Source: CAWDCV01 sp963728125
Lineage (GTDB): Bacteria; Actinomycetota; Actinomycetes; CAWDCV01
DNA length: 64,000 nucleotides
Assembly: GCA_963728125.1 (NCBI GenBank)
Contig: CAVSIZ010000016.1
Coordinates: 1 to 64,000, forward strand
Direction of reading: 5' to 3'
How positions within the stretch are numbered: the first letter of the stretch is position 1; the number at the start of each line of letters is the position of its first letter. A program made the position numbers and the translations under genes. Positions 1 to 7,440 of this stretch are shown one piece after another. The notes below the pieces were generated by a model, which was given only the letters and a program-made list of their open reading frames with translations, did not search any database and was not told where the DNA came from.

Positions 1-120
1 GGACCCGTCCATCCGGAACGCGAAGCATTCTCGCGGAGTCGCGACGGTTCGCTACAGTTGCTCACGGACTCATCGGAGCATCATGGGTCTAGTGCACGCG
101 TTGCTCGGCGACGCGGCCAT

Positions 121-193
121 TCCGGGGTAGCTCAATTGGCAGAGCAGTGGCCTGTTAAGCCATTTGTTGCGGGTTCGAGTCCCGCCCCCGGAG
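121..193 (+). tRNA. tRNA-Asn (GTT anticodon)
   Basis: The acceptor stem tccgggg (121-127) pairs with ccccgga (186-192), with discriminator G at 193 and no encoded CCA. The anticodon stem gtggc/gccat (147-151/159-163) encloses the loop ctgttaa, with anticodon GTT at 154-156. The T-arm gcggg-ttcgagt-cccgc occupies 169-185. All arms fold canonically, so the call is firm. It sits alone and is followed at once by a strong terminator hairpin. Confidence 0.97.
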
Positions 194-197
194 CTTG

Positions 198-226
198 CTG
201 TCCCTCACAGATTCTGTGAGGGACAG
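198..226 (+). terminator. hairpin terminator after tRNA-Asn
   Basis: A perfect 12-bp stem (198-209 with 215-226) encloses a 5-nt loop and begins 5 nt after the tRNA. It is followed by a weakly T-rich stretch (ttgctt). This is the expected position and shape for a tRNA transcription terminator, although the T-tract is short, as is usual in high-GC actinobacteria. Confidence 0.75.
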
Positions 227-313
227 TTGCTTGTTGCGGCTCGAGGCGCATACGAGCGGGCGGCCTAGGGTATGACCGCGACCGACCACTTCTAGAACCT
301 GAAGGCGGGGACC

Positions 314-649
314 ATGAAGAACAAGCTGCTGCTGGCAGCCGGAATCGCGGCCGGCTACGTGCTCGGAGCTCGCGCGGGCCGTCAGCGCTACGACCAGATC
401 GCCAACGCGGCCAAGAAGTTCGCGGACAACCCGAAGGTGCAGCAGACAGCGTCGCAGCTGTCCCAGCAGGCGACCGACACCGTCAGCAAGGTGTCGTCGA
501 CCGTGGGAGCCAAGGTCGGCGACCGCATTCCCGAGCGACTCAAGACCGGTGGTTCGTCCGGCGAGTACTCCGCCGGCACCACGGAGACGAGCGGCACCGG
601 GTACCCGACGTCCTGGAACGAGGGCAACGGCGCCCAGACGCCTCGATGA
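314..649 (+). CDS. YtxH-like small membrane-anchored protein
   Basis: This 111-residue protein has a short N-terminal hydrophobic segment (residues about 4-18, LLLAAGIAAGYVLGA) followed by RAGRQRYDQI. That combination is typical of YtxH-domain and related actinobacterial envelope proteins. The rest is helical, charged and Gln/Thr/Ser-rich and ends in a low-complexity Gly/Ser/Thr tail. An ATG start is preceded by a purine-rich aaggcgggg. The stop codon overlaps the next gene by ATGA, so the two are probably co-translated. The precise function is unknown; a role as an envelope or stress-related anchor is an inference from the family. Confidence 0.8.
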   Translation: MKNKLLLAAGIAAGYVLGARAGRQRYDQIANAAKKFADNPKVQQTASQLSQQATDTVSKVSSTVGAKVGDRIPERLKTGGSSGEYSAGTTETSGTGYPTSWNEGNGAQTPR

Positions 650-1116
650 CGCGTTCGCAGGACGAGGCCGTCTTCGGTACCGACCGCCCGGAGGACCAGG
701 GGTTCCCGGATACCGCGGACGACTCCACTCCCGAGCGGCGGGACGTGCCAGACCCAGAGGAGATGCCGCTTCCCGGCGAGCGCCCGGTCGGCGTCACTGA
801 GTTCGGCACCACCGCAGAGGAAGAGATCGAGGGCGAGACGCTCGACATGCGCCTGGCCCGCGAGGTGCCGGACGAGGAGCCGATCGATCCGACCATCCCC
901 CGCGACGAGGACCAGCCGGACGAGACCGTCGAAGACGTCGAAGGTGCGCTGCCTGTCTGGGCGGATGACGAGCCGCGGACGGTCGGGCAGATCGTCGAGG
1001 AGGACGAAGGCGTTCGCGAGGACGTCGAGAAGGACACCGTTGCCCTCGAGGATCCGCTGGGTCCCGGTGGTCTCGGACCTGAGGATCAGGCGCTGTACCG
1101 GACGGATAGCCCATAG
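646..1116 (+). CDS. acidic DUF5709-type protein
   Basis: This 156-residue protein is very rich in Asp, Glu and Pro. It has the actinobacterial DUF5709 look: a GFPDTADDSTPERR-like start, an ERPVGVTEFGTTAEEE segment, and a middle LAREVPDEEP motif. There is no signal peptide or membrane segment, and it is probably a disordered cytosolic protein. It overlaps the upstream YtxH-like gene by four bases and precedes the topoisomerase by about 23 bp, so the three may form one transcript. No biochemical function is known to me for this family. Confidence 0.8.
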   Translation: MTRSQDEAVFGTDRPEDQGFPDTADDSTPERRDVPDPEEMPLPGERPVGVTEFGTTAEEEIEGETLDMRLAREVPDEEPIDPTIPRDEDQPDETVEDVEGALPVWADDEPRTVGQIVEEDEGVREDVEKDTVALEDPLGPGGLGPEDQALYRTDSP

Positions 1117-1139
1117 GACCGGACCTGTAGGACCACGCG

Positions 1140-2156
1140 TTGCCACGCCTGAGGCGTTCGAACTGCGCCGGCCCCGGCATCGTCCGGCGCCGGCGCGGTC
1201 GTGGTTTCGCTTACTTCGACGCCGACGGCAACCGCGTCACTGATCCCGAGATCTTGCAGCGCGTCAACGAACTCGTTCTCCCACCAGCGTGGCAGGACGT
1301 GTGGATCTGCCCGTTCCCGAACGGCCACATTCAAGCGACCGGGATCGACTCCGCTGGGCGCAAGCAGTATCGCTACCACGACCAGTGGCGCATCAAGCGC
1401 GACCGAGCCAAGCACGACAAGGTGCTCGAGCTCGCCGAATTGCTGCCTGAGACCCGCCGTCGCGTCGCCGAGCACCTCGACCAGCCGGGGCTGCCACGCG
1501 ATCGCGTCATGGCGTGCGCGGTGCGACTGCTCGACCTCGGCTTCTTCCGCATCGGCGGCGAGTCCTACGCCGAGACGAACGAGACGTACGGCCTCGCCAC
1601 GATCCGCAAAGAGCACGTCAGCATCGACGGCGACGCGGTCGTGTTCGAGTACGTCGCCAAGGGCAGCAAGGATCGCTACCAGTCCGTCGTCGACGACCAG
1701 GTGCGTGAGATCGTCCGCGCCCTGAAGCGTCGGCGCGGCGGTGGACCCGAGCTGCTCGCCTGGAAGGACGCGCTCGGAGGGTGGCACGACGTCCGCAGCG
1801 CCGATGTCAACGACTACATCCAGCTGCTGACGGCCGGCGAGTTCACCGCCAAGGACTTTCGCACCTGGCATGCGACGGTCCTGATGGCCGTAGCACTTGC
1901 TGTCTCGGGCAATGCCAGAACGTCGCCAACCGCTCGCAAGCGTGCCGTCGCCCGGGCGTACCGCGAGGTCGCCGACTACCTCGGCAATACACCAGCCGTC
2001 GCGCGCTCGTCATACGTCGATCCGCGCATTGTCGACCTGTACTTCGACGGGAAGACGATCGCTCCCGCGCTCGACCAGTTGGGCGCCGACCAGGAGTACG
2101 GCCAGATGGCGACGCTCGGTGCGATCGAAAGCGCTGTCCGCGAGACGCTGCGGTGA
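1140..2156 (+). CDS. DNA topoisomerase IB (poxvirus/bacterial type)
   Basis: This single-subunit enzyme relaxes supercoils through a 3'-phosphotyrosyl intermediate. The 338-residue protein shows the family landmarks: N-terminal GPGIVRRRRGRGF (11-23), FRIGGESYAETNETYG with catalytic Arg about 137, the lysine-bearing strand VAKGSKD (172-178), KDFRTWHAT with catalytic Arg about 241, and the nucleophile Tyr about 292 in SSYVDPRI. The start is taken as TTG at 1140 because homologues begin close to LRRS-GPGI and gtagga lies seven bases upstream. The following HAD gene overlaps its stop by GTGA. The fold and activity are secure; its cellular role beside type IA topoisomerase is unknown in most actinobacteria. 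Confidence 0.93.
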   Translation: MPRLRRSNCAGPGIVRRRRGRGFAYFDADGNRVTDPEILQRVNELVLPPAWQDVWICPFPNGHIQATGIDSAGRKQYRYHDQWRIKRDRAKHDKVLELAELLPETRRRVAEHLDQPGLPRDRVMACAVRLLDLGFFRIGGESYAETNETYGLATIRKEHVSIDGDAVVFEYVAKGSKDRYQSVVDDQVREIVRALKRRRGGGPELLAWKDALGGWHDVRSADVNDYIQLLTAGEFTAKDFRTWHATVLMAVALAVSGNARTSPTARKRAVARAYREVADYLGNTPAVARSSYVDPRIVDLYFDGKTIAPALDQLGADQEYGQMATLGAIESAVRETLR

Positions 2157-2782
2157 CGCAACAGCGTCTCAGCGACATCGACGCCATTCTGCTCGACATG
2201 GACGGCACGCTCGTCGATTCTGACGCCGCAGTTGAGCGAGCATGGATCACCTGGGCTACCGAGCACCAGGTCGATCCCGACGCTGCCGTCGCGCTTGCGC
2301 ATGGCAGTCCGGCCGACCGCACCGTACGGCAGCTGTTGCCGGATCTCGACGATGCTGCAGTTGCTGTTGCTGCGCAGCGACAACTTGCGCTGCAGTATCA
2401 CGACCTGTCCGACGTGGTGCTGGCTCCGGGCGCGCAACAGCTGCTCGACACCATTGAACGACTGCAGCTGCCTTGGGCCGTCGTGACCAGCGCCGACATT
2501 CCCCTTGCTACAGCACGGCTCGGTGCGGCCGGAATCGATCCGCCGCTGCTCATCACCGTCGAAGACGTCAGCGTGGGAAAGCCCGATCCGGAGTGCTTCG
2601 TGCTCGCCGCGCGGCAGCTCGGTGTCGATGCTCATCGATGCCTTGTTGTCGAGGACTCGGCACCGGGACTTGCGGCGGCTCGAGCTGCGGGTGCCATGAC
2701 GGCAGCTCTGCGCGGCTTCGATGGTGACGTGAAGCTGCGCGATCTCAACGACCTCGCCGAGCTGCTGCACTCAGGGTTGTAG
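2153..2782 (+). CDS. HAD-superfamily phosphatase (subfamily IA)
   Basis: The 209-residue protein has all HAD motifs: DMDGTLVDS near residue 15 (nucleophile and acid/base Asp), VVTSAD (motif II), the motif III Lys in VGKPDPECF, and VVEDSAPGLAAARAAG (motif IV). The helical cap between motifs I and II fits the sugar-phosphate and beta-phosphoglucomutase-like group, so a small phosphosugar or similar metabolite is the likely substrate. The start is GTG at 2153, overlapping the topoisomerase stop (GTGA). The 3' end overlaps the convergent peptidase gene by 12 bp. The substrate cannot be told from sequence. Confidence 0.9.
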   Translation: MTQQRLSDIDAILLDMDGTLVDSDAAVERAWITWATEHQVDPDAAVALAHGSPADRTVRQLLPDLDDAAVAVAAQRQLALQYHDLSDVVLAPGAQQLLDTIERLQLPWAVVTSADIPLATARLGAAGIDPPLLITVEDVSVGKPDPECFVLAARQLGVDAHRCLVVEDSAPGLAAARAAGAMTAALRGFDGDVKLRDLNDLAELLHSGL

Positions 2783-4210
2783 CGCTCCCGCATCCTGCAG
2801 GATGTCGATGGCTTCAGGGAAATCTGCCAAGGCGCGCGCAACATCGTCAGGCGTTGCGACCTGGTGCGCGTTCTCGGCGACATAGCTGCGAATCGCGTTG
2901 TCGAATGCTGCAGCACCGACCGCCTGTCGCGCCTGCAGCAGCGCTTGCGCGCCCTGGCCGTACACGCCGGGCCCGTACGTCTGCGGCTGCACCTCCCAGT
3001 ACGTCATCGGCTGCCCGACCTGACCCACCGCGTACGGCGGCGGCGTGAACAATCCGAATCGGTCCGCCTGACCGTCGACGATCGCCTGCGCGTACGTCGC
3101 GAACGCTTCGTCCAGCCACGGGTCACGGCCCTGGTTGTTGCCCACGAGCCCGTAGAAGTACATGTGGGCCGTCTCGTGGGTGATGGTCTCCCGGCGACCG
3201 CGGGCAAGGTCGCCGTAGAAGATCGCGCCGGGAAACTCAATGCCCGTAACGACCGCTGGGACGACGGTTACCGAGAGGTCGGGGTACGGGAAGGGTCCGA
3301 GTAGTGCCGTCATGCCGCGCAGCGACACTTCCTGGGTGTCGGCGAGTGCGGCAGCCGTCTCGTTGACTCCTACGGTGGGCACGGCGACGTGCAGCCGCAC
3401 GCCGTCGACGTCTCGCTCGACGATGTCGTAGTCCCCCACCGTCACAGCAATGTCGCGAACGGCATCCGCGGCGAAGCGATGAGTAGCGGTGCCTGGGCGC
3501 GGTCCCTCCATCCGCTCCTGCAGCGTCCCAGTACTCAGCACGTCGAGATCGGCGGGAGCGACGACGTCGAGCCGCTCCAATTGGAAGTCTTCACTCGCAG
3601 CCATTTCGCCAAAGAGCTCGACAGCAGGATCTCGAGCCCAACCGCGTTCCCGCTCCCACGCGAGCAGCGGGAACGCGGTAGCAAGCCACACGCTGCGATC
3701 GTCCTGCGAACGTCCGGTGCGCTCGCCTGCGTCCTCGCCCAGAACCAGCGTGAAGCCGAGCTCGGCATTCACCGTCGTTCCAGATTCGACGCACGCAGGC
3801 AGCGGCACCTCGATCAGCGAACCCGGTGCGCCCAGCGGCGCGCCAGCCGCATCCACGCGCGCAGCTGCCGGCTGCCCATCCACGCTGACGGCGTTCACCG
3901 TCAGACTGGTGCCGCTCGCCGCCAACTCGGGCTTGTTGGCCCAGGTGCGGAAGACCAGCTCGCACACCTGCGCGTCAGGAGTGAAGCTGACCGTCTCGCG
4001 TCCAGCGACGGTGCTCAGATCGTCGGCGATGTCGAAGTCGAGCGTCACCAGGGGTCGATCTGGCCACGGTTCGGCTGCCACCACGCGAGTGGTGGTCGGC
4101 GTTGTCGTCGGGCTCGACGTCGGCTCGGGATCCGGCGGCGACGAGCACGACGTCGCGACGATCAGTGCGGTGAGCGGAGCAAGAAGTGCCGTACGGACGA
4201 CGGCCCTCAC
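2771..4210 (-). CDS. M1-like (gluzincin) metallopeptidase lipoprotein
   Basis: This 479-residue secreted lipoprotein starts with a signal peptide ending in VATSC (Cys about 22) and then a Pro/Thr-rich spacer. The catalytic region contains HETAH with a second zinc-ligand Glu in WLDEAF about 18 residues later, as in M1 aminopeptidases. The GIEFPG segment occupies the place of the usual GAMEN substrate-binding motif. This points to a surface-anchored peptidase for peptide N-termini. The start is GTG at 4210, overlapping the stop of the upstream gene by GTGA, so the two form an operon. The 3' end overlaps the convergent HAD gene. Confidence 0.85.
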   Translation of the reverse strand: MRAVVRTALLAPLTALIVATSCSSPPDPEPTSSPTTTPTTTRVVAAEPWPDRPLVTLDFDIADDLSTVAGRETVSFTPDAQVCELVFRTWANKPELAASGTSLTVNAVSVDGQPAAARVDAAGAPLGAPGSLIEVPLPACVESGTTVNAELGFTLVLGEDAGERTGRSQDDRSVWLATAFPLLAWERERGWARDPAVELFGEMAASEDFQLERLDVVAPADLDVLSTGTLQERMEGPRPGTATHRFAADAVRDIAVTVGDYDIVERDVDGVRLHVAVPTVGVNETAAALADTQEVSLRGMTALLGPFPYPDLSVTVVPAVVTGIEFPGAIFYGDLARGRRETITHETAHMYFYGLVGNNQGRDPWLDEAFATYAQAIVDGQADRFGLFTPPPYAVGQVGQPMTYWEVQPQTYGPGVYGQGAQALLQARQAVGAAAFDNAIRSYVAENAHQVATPDDVARALADFPEAIDILQDAGALQP

Positions 4211-4734
4211 GATCCCGTCATCTCACGAAGCCGTTCCAGCTCCTCCTCGGCTCGGCCGCGAATCCACGGATCGTCCGGATCGAGGCCGCGGTCGAATGCG
4301 AGCGTCCAGATCAGGGCTTGCTGCGCCGGCCGGCGCCGGCCGACGATGCGGACACCAAGCCGACCGTCGATGCGCACGTGCTCGTTGACGACGATGCTCG
4401 ACGTCACGCGATCCCGGACCGCTTCTGGCAGCCGCTCCGGTTCGTCGAAGCGAAGCACCATCCGCTCTGGCTGGCGCCGCGGGAACGAAACCGACACCTC
4501 CAGCGCATCGTCGCGCCAGGATGCGGCCCCGATGCGGTCCCAGGGCAACCGGCGCGTCGACTCTGAATCACTGTCCGTCGACGGCCCGACAATCAGGTTG
4601 TCCGACGTGGCAACGACCCACCGGCCGTCGGTGGTTCGCGCCGAGGCAATGACGTGGTCACGGCGTTGCACACCAAGCGCTGCCAACGCCTCCGAGGAAA
4701 CGCCACCGCGTCGGAACAACCGCACCCGGATCAC
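4207..4734 (-). CDS. conserved actinobacterial protein of unknown function
   Basis: From GTG 4734 the frame gives 175 residues. The frame stays open further upstream, but that part is the antisense of xylA and is low quality. The protein resembles an actinobacterial family with a segment like DHVIASARTTDGRWVVATSDNL, a WDRIGAASW motif, and a conserved RVTSSIVVNEHV stretch. There is no membrane segment. It is translationally coupled to the peptidase gene (GTGA overlap). No function is assigned, and no clear ribosome binding site decides the start. Confidence 0.65.
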   Translation of the reverse strand: MIRVRLFRRGGVSSEALAALGVQRRDHVIASARTTDGRWVVATSDNLIVGPSTDSDSESTRRLPWDRIGAASWRDDALEVSVSFPRRQPERMVLRFDEPERLPEAVRDRVTSSIVVNEHVRIDGRLGVRIVGRRRPAQQALIWTLAFDRGLDPDDPWIRGRAEEELERLREMTGS

Positions 4735-4765
4735 GCTAGCGCGGGGCGAGTTCCGACAAGACGCG

Positions 4766-5929
4766 TCAGCGCACCCCGAACAGGTGATCCAACGCCAGCT
4801 GGTCCAGCAGCTCGTAGCCCATGCCGCGCCGTGCGGCCGCTTCGATGTCGAACGAGTCGTCGGCCCGCAGCTCGTCCAGCGACTCCCCCGCCCCCAACGT
4901 CGGCTGCGCGAGCTCGGGGACACGCGACGCGGCAAGCGCCTCCTGCACCTGAGGGTCGGCGCGGAAGGCGCGCGATTTCTCCCGCAGAATCAGGTAATTC
5001 CGCATGCAGCCTGCCGCCGACTCCCACACGCCCGCATAGTCCTCGGTGCGAGGTGGCTTGAAGTCAAAGTGCCGCGGCCCGTCGTAGCCGCCGTTCTCGA
5101 GGAGGTCGACGAGGAAGAACGCACTCTTCACATCGCCGGCGGCGAACCGCAGGTCCTGGTCGTACTTGGGTCCGTGCTGGCCGTTGAGGTCGATGTGGAA
5201 CAGCTTGCCCGCCCACAGCGCTTGCGCGACCCCGTGCACGAAGTTGAGGCCCGCCATCTGCTCGTGCCCGACCTCCGGGTTCAGCCCGACCAGCTCGGGA
5301 TGCTCGAGCCGCTCGATGAACGCCAGCGCATGACCGACCGTCGGCAGGAAGATGTCGCCGCGCGGCTCGTTGGGCTTTGGCTCGAGGGCGAACCGCATGT
5401 CGTAGCCGCGATCGAGGACGTACGCACATAGCGCGTCCATCGCTTCCTTGAACCGGTCGTACGCCGCCGACAGGTCCTTGGCAGCATCGCTCTCCGCACC
5501 TTCGCGGCCGCCCCAGCAGACGTACGTCGTCGCGCCCATCTCGGCAGCAAGGTCGATGTTGCGCATCGCCTTGCGCAGGGCGAAGCGGCGGATGTCGCGG
5601 TCATTGGCGGTGAATGCACCGTCCTTGAACACCGGGTGAGTGAAGAGGTTGGTCGTCATCATCGGGACGACCATGCCGGTCTCATCGAGGGCAGCCCTGA
5701 AGCGCTTGATGAGCTGCTCGCGCTGGCCCTCGTCGGCACCAAACGGGATCAGGTCGTTGTCGTGGAACGTGACACCGTAGGCACCGAGATCAGACAGCCG
5801 ATGAACGGCCTCGACCGGATCGAGCGGTTCGCGGGTCGGATCGCCGAACGGGTCGCGGCCAATCCAGCCCACGGTCCAGAGACCGAAGGTGAACTTGTCC
5901 GCAGGTGTTGGCTGAAGGGACGTCATCAC
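4766..5929 (-). CDS. xylA: xylose isomerase
   Basis: The 387-residue TIM-barrel enzyme converts D-xylose to D-xylulose and also glucose to fructose. Catalytic His56 and Asp59 lie in TFHDND. Metal ligands are seen as Glu183/Lys185 in LEPKPNEPRGD, Glu219 and His222 in NPEVGHEQM, Asp247/257/259 in DLNGQHGPKYDQDL, and Asp289 in HFDFK. The length is that of the short class I (actinobacterial) enzymes. It overlaps the xylB stop by ATGA and is transcribed after xylB. No xylose transporter or XylR gene lies in the window. Confidence 0.97.
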   Translation of the reverse strand: MMTSLQPTPADKFTFGLWTVGWIGRDPFGDPTREPLDPVEAVHRLSDLGAYGVTFHDNDLIPFGADEGQREQLIKRFRAALDETGMVVPMMTTNLFTHPVFKDGAFTANDRDIRRFALRKAMRNIDLAAEMGATTYVCWGGREGAESDAAKDLSAAYDRFKEAMDALCAYVLDRGYDMRFALEPKPNEPRGDIFLPTVGHALAFIERLEHPELVGLNPEVGHEQMAGLNFVHGVAQALWAGKLFHIDLNGQHGPKYDQDLRFAAGDVKSAFFLVDLLENGGYDGPRHFDFKPPRTEDYAGVWESAAGCMRNYLILREKSRAFRADPQVQEALAASRVPELAQPTLGAGESLDELRADDSFDIEAAARRGMGYELLDQLALDHLFGVR

Positions 5930-7344
5930 AGCTCCTTCTGCTCGCCGTACATCTGATTCCAGGTCGCGCGGTACGCGTCGCGTACCGCCGCGCCGTTCTG
6001 CGTCGCGTCCTCATCGTGCTCGATATGGACCGGCCAATCGGGTGGTGCGTCGCCGCCGACCAGAGCCCACGCGGCCTGCCGGGCAGCACCGATGGCGACG
6101 TACTCCCCCGGACTCGGAACCGAGATCGCGGCGGCAAAGATGGCCGGCGCGATCGCTTGCACCGCTGCTGACCGCGCCGCGCCCCCAACGAGGAAGACTC
6201 TTTGGACGGCGACGCCCTGCTCGCGAAGCACGTCCAGCCCGTCGGCAAGCCCGCAGAGCATGCCCTCGACTGCGGCACGAGCGAGGTTGCTCGGCGTCAT
6301 GTTCGCGCGTCGTAGACCGGCGAGCGTGCCGCTCGCGTCCGGCAGGTTCGGTGTGCGCTCACCATCGAGGTACGGCAACAGGACAACGCCGCCGGCACCG
6401 GGTTCCGCTTGCAGGGCCAGCCGATCGAGGCCGGCGTGATCGGTGCCCAGCATGCGCGCGGTCGCGTCGAGCACCCGCGCAGCGTTGAGGGTGCACACCA
6501 GCGGCAAGAAGTGGCCGGTGGCGTCGGCAAAGCCGGCCACGACACCGCTGGCGTCGCAGGTTGGCGAGTCGTGCACGGCGAAGACCGTGCCGCTTGTGCC
6601 CAGCGACACGACAACGTCACCTGGACCGATGCCCAACCCCAGGGCGGCACCCATGTTGTCGCCCGTCCCTGCCGCGACGAGCATCCCCTGCCCGGTGCGG
6701 CCCGCCGGTTCAGTCGGTCCAAGGACCCTGGGTACGCCCAGCGAGCGGCCAAACGCGCGCTCGAGGATGTCCATGCGGTACTCGCCGCTCGCCGGCGACC
6801 AGTACCCGGTGCCGGACGCGTCGCCGCGATCCGTGGCGGTCTCATGCTTCCCACCTAGGCCGCCAAGGAGCTGCCACGTCAGCCAGTCATGCGGCAACAG
6901 GACCTGCTCAGCGGTCTTGGCCAGCTCAGGTTCGTGCTCAGCGGTCCAGCGCAGCTTGGTCACGGTGAAGCTGGCCACCGGGACGCTGCCAACGGCCTGT
7001 GCCCACGCCTCCGCCCCGCCGAGCTCCTCGACCAGCTCGGTAGCGGCCTCGCCGCTGCGGGTGTCGTTCCACAGCAGGGCCGGCCGAACGACCTTGCCGG
7101 CCTCGTCGAGGAGCACCATGCCGTGCTGCTGGCCGGCCACCGCGATGGACTCGACCCCGTCGAGGAGCCCCTGCGAGGCTTGCTCGAACGCCTGCCACCA
7201 GACCTGCGGATCGATCTCCGTACCCTCGGGATGCGCCGCCGATGCGGACCGCTGGACCTCGCCGGTCTCGGCATCGCAGACGACGACCTTCGTGGACTGG
7301 GTCGAGCAATCGACCCCGGCGACCATCGGCATGGCCCAGATCAT
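5926..7344 (-). CDS. xylB: xylulokinase
   Basis: This 472-residue FGGY-family kinase phosphorylates D-xylulose to xylulose 5-phosphate for the pentose phosphate pathway. The N-terminal phosphate-binding segment GVDCSTQSTK, the QQHGMVLLD strand, the GDNMGAALG loop and the C-terminal FLVGGAARS nucleotide-binding motif are all present. Possible starts are 7344, 7332 and 7326 (a run of in-frame ATGs). The longest has acgagg directly before it, and the middle one has better spacing. It forms a two-gene operon with xylA. An inverted repeat lies just upstream. Confidence 0.95.
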   Translation of the reverse strand: MIWAMPMVAGVDCSTQSTKVVVCDAETGEVQRSASAAHPEGTEIDPQVWWQAFEQASQGLLDGVESIAVAGQQHGMVLLDEAGKVVRPALLWNDTRSGEAATELVEELGGAEAWAQAVGSVPVASFTVTKLRWTAEHEPELAKTAEQVLLPHDWLTWQLLGGLGGKHETATDRGDASGTGYWSPASGEYRMDILERAFGRSLGVPRVLGPTEPAGRTGQGMLVAAGTGDNMGAALGLGIGPGDVVVSLGTSGTVFAVHDSPTCDASGVVAGFADATGHFLPLVCTLNAARVLDATARMLGTDHAGLDRLALQAEPGAGGVVLLPYLDGERTPNLPDASGTLAGLRRANMTPSNLARAAVEGMLCGLADGLDVLREQGVAVQRVFLVGGAARSAAVQAIAPAIFAAAISVPSPGEYVAIGAARQAAWALVGGDAPPDWPVHIEHDEDATQNGAAVRDAYRATWNQMYGEQKEL

Positions 7345-7372
7345 GCCTCGTTTGGCGTGCCACGTCGCGGTC

Positions 7373-7437
7373 GTGCAGATCGTCGTGAAAACTCAGCACG
7401 ATCCTTACGCGGCCGTAGGTGACACGACGATCTACAC
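7373..7437. repeat. 15-bp inverted repeat between dnaG and xylB
   Basis: The arms gtgcagatcgtcgtg (7373-7387) and cacgacgatctacac (7423-7437) match as an inverted repeat at 14 of 15 positions, separated by 35 nt. It starts 4 bp after the dnaG stop and ends about 29 bp before the xylB start. It could be a terminator for the ppdK-dnaG operon or an operator for xylBA. No T-tract supports the terminator reading. Confidence 0.6.
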
Positions 7438-7440
7438 GGC

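Noticed and set aside
3389..5431. Open frame of 680 codons on the plus strand
   Set aside because: It crosses three real minus-strand genes (peptidase, conserved protein, xylA) and shows only shadow composition.
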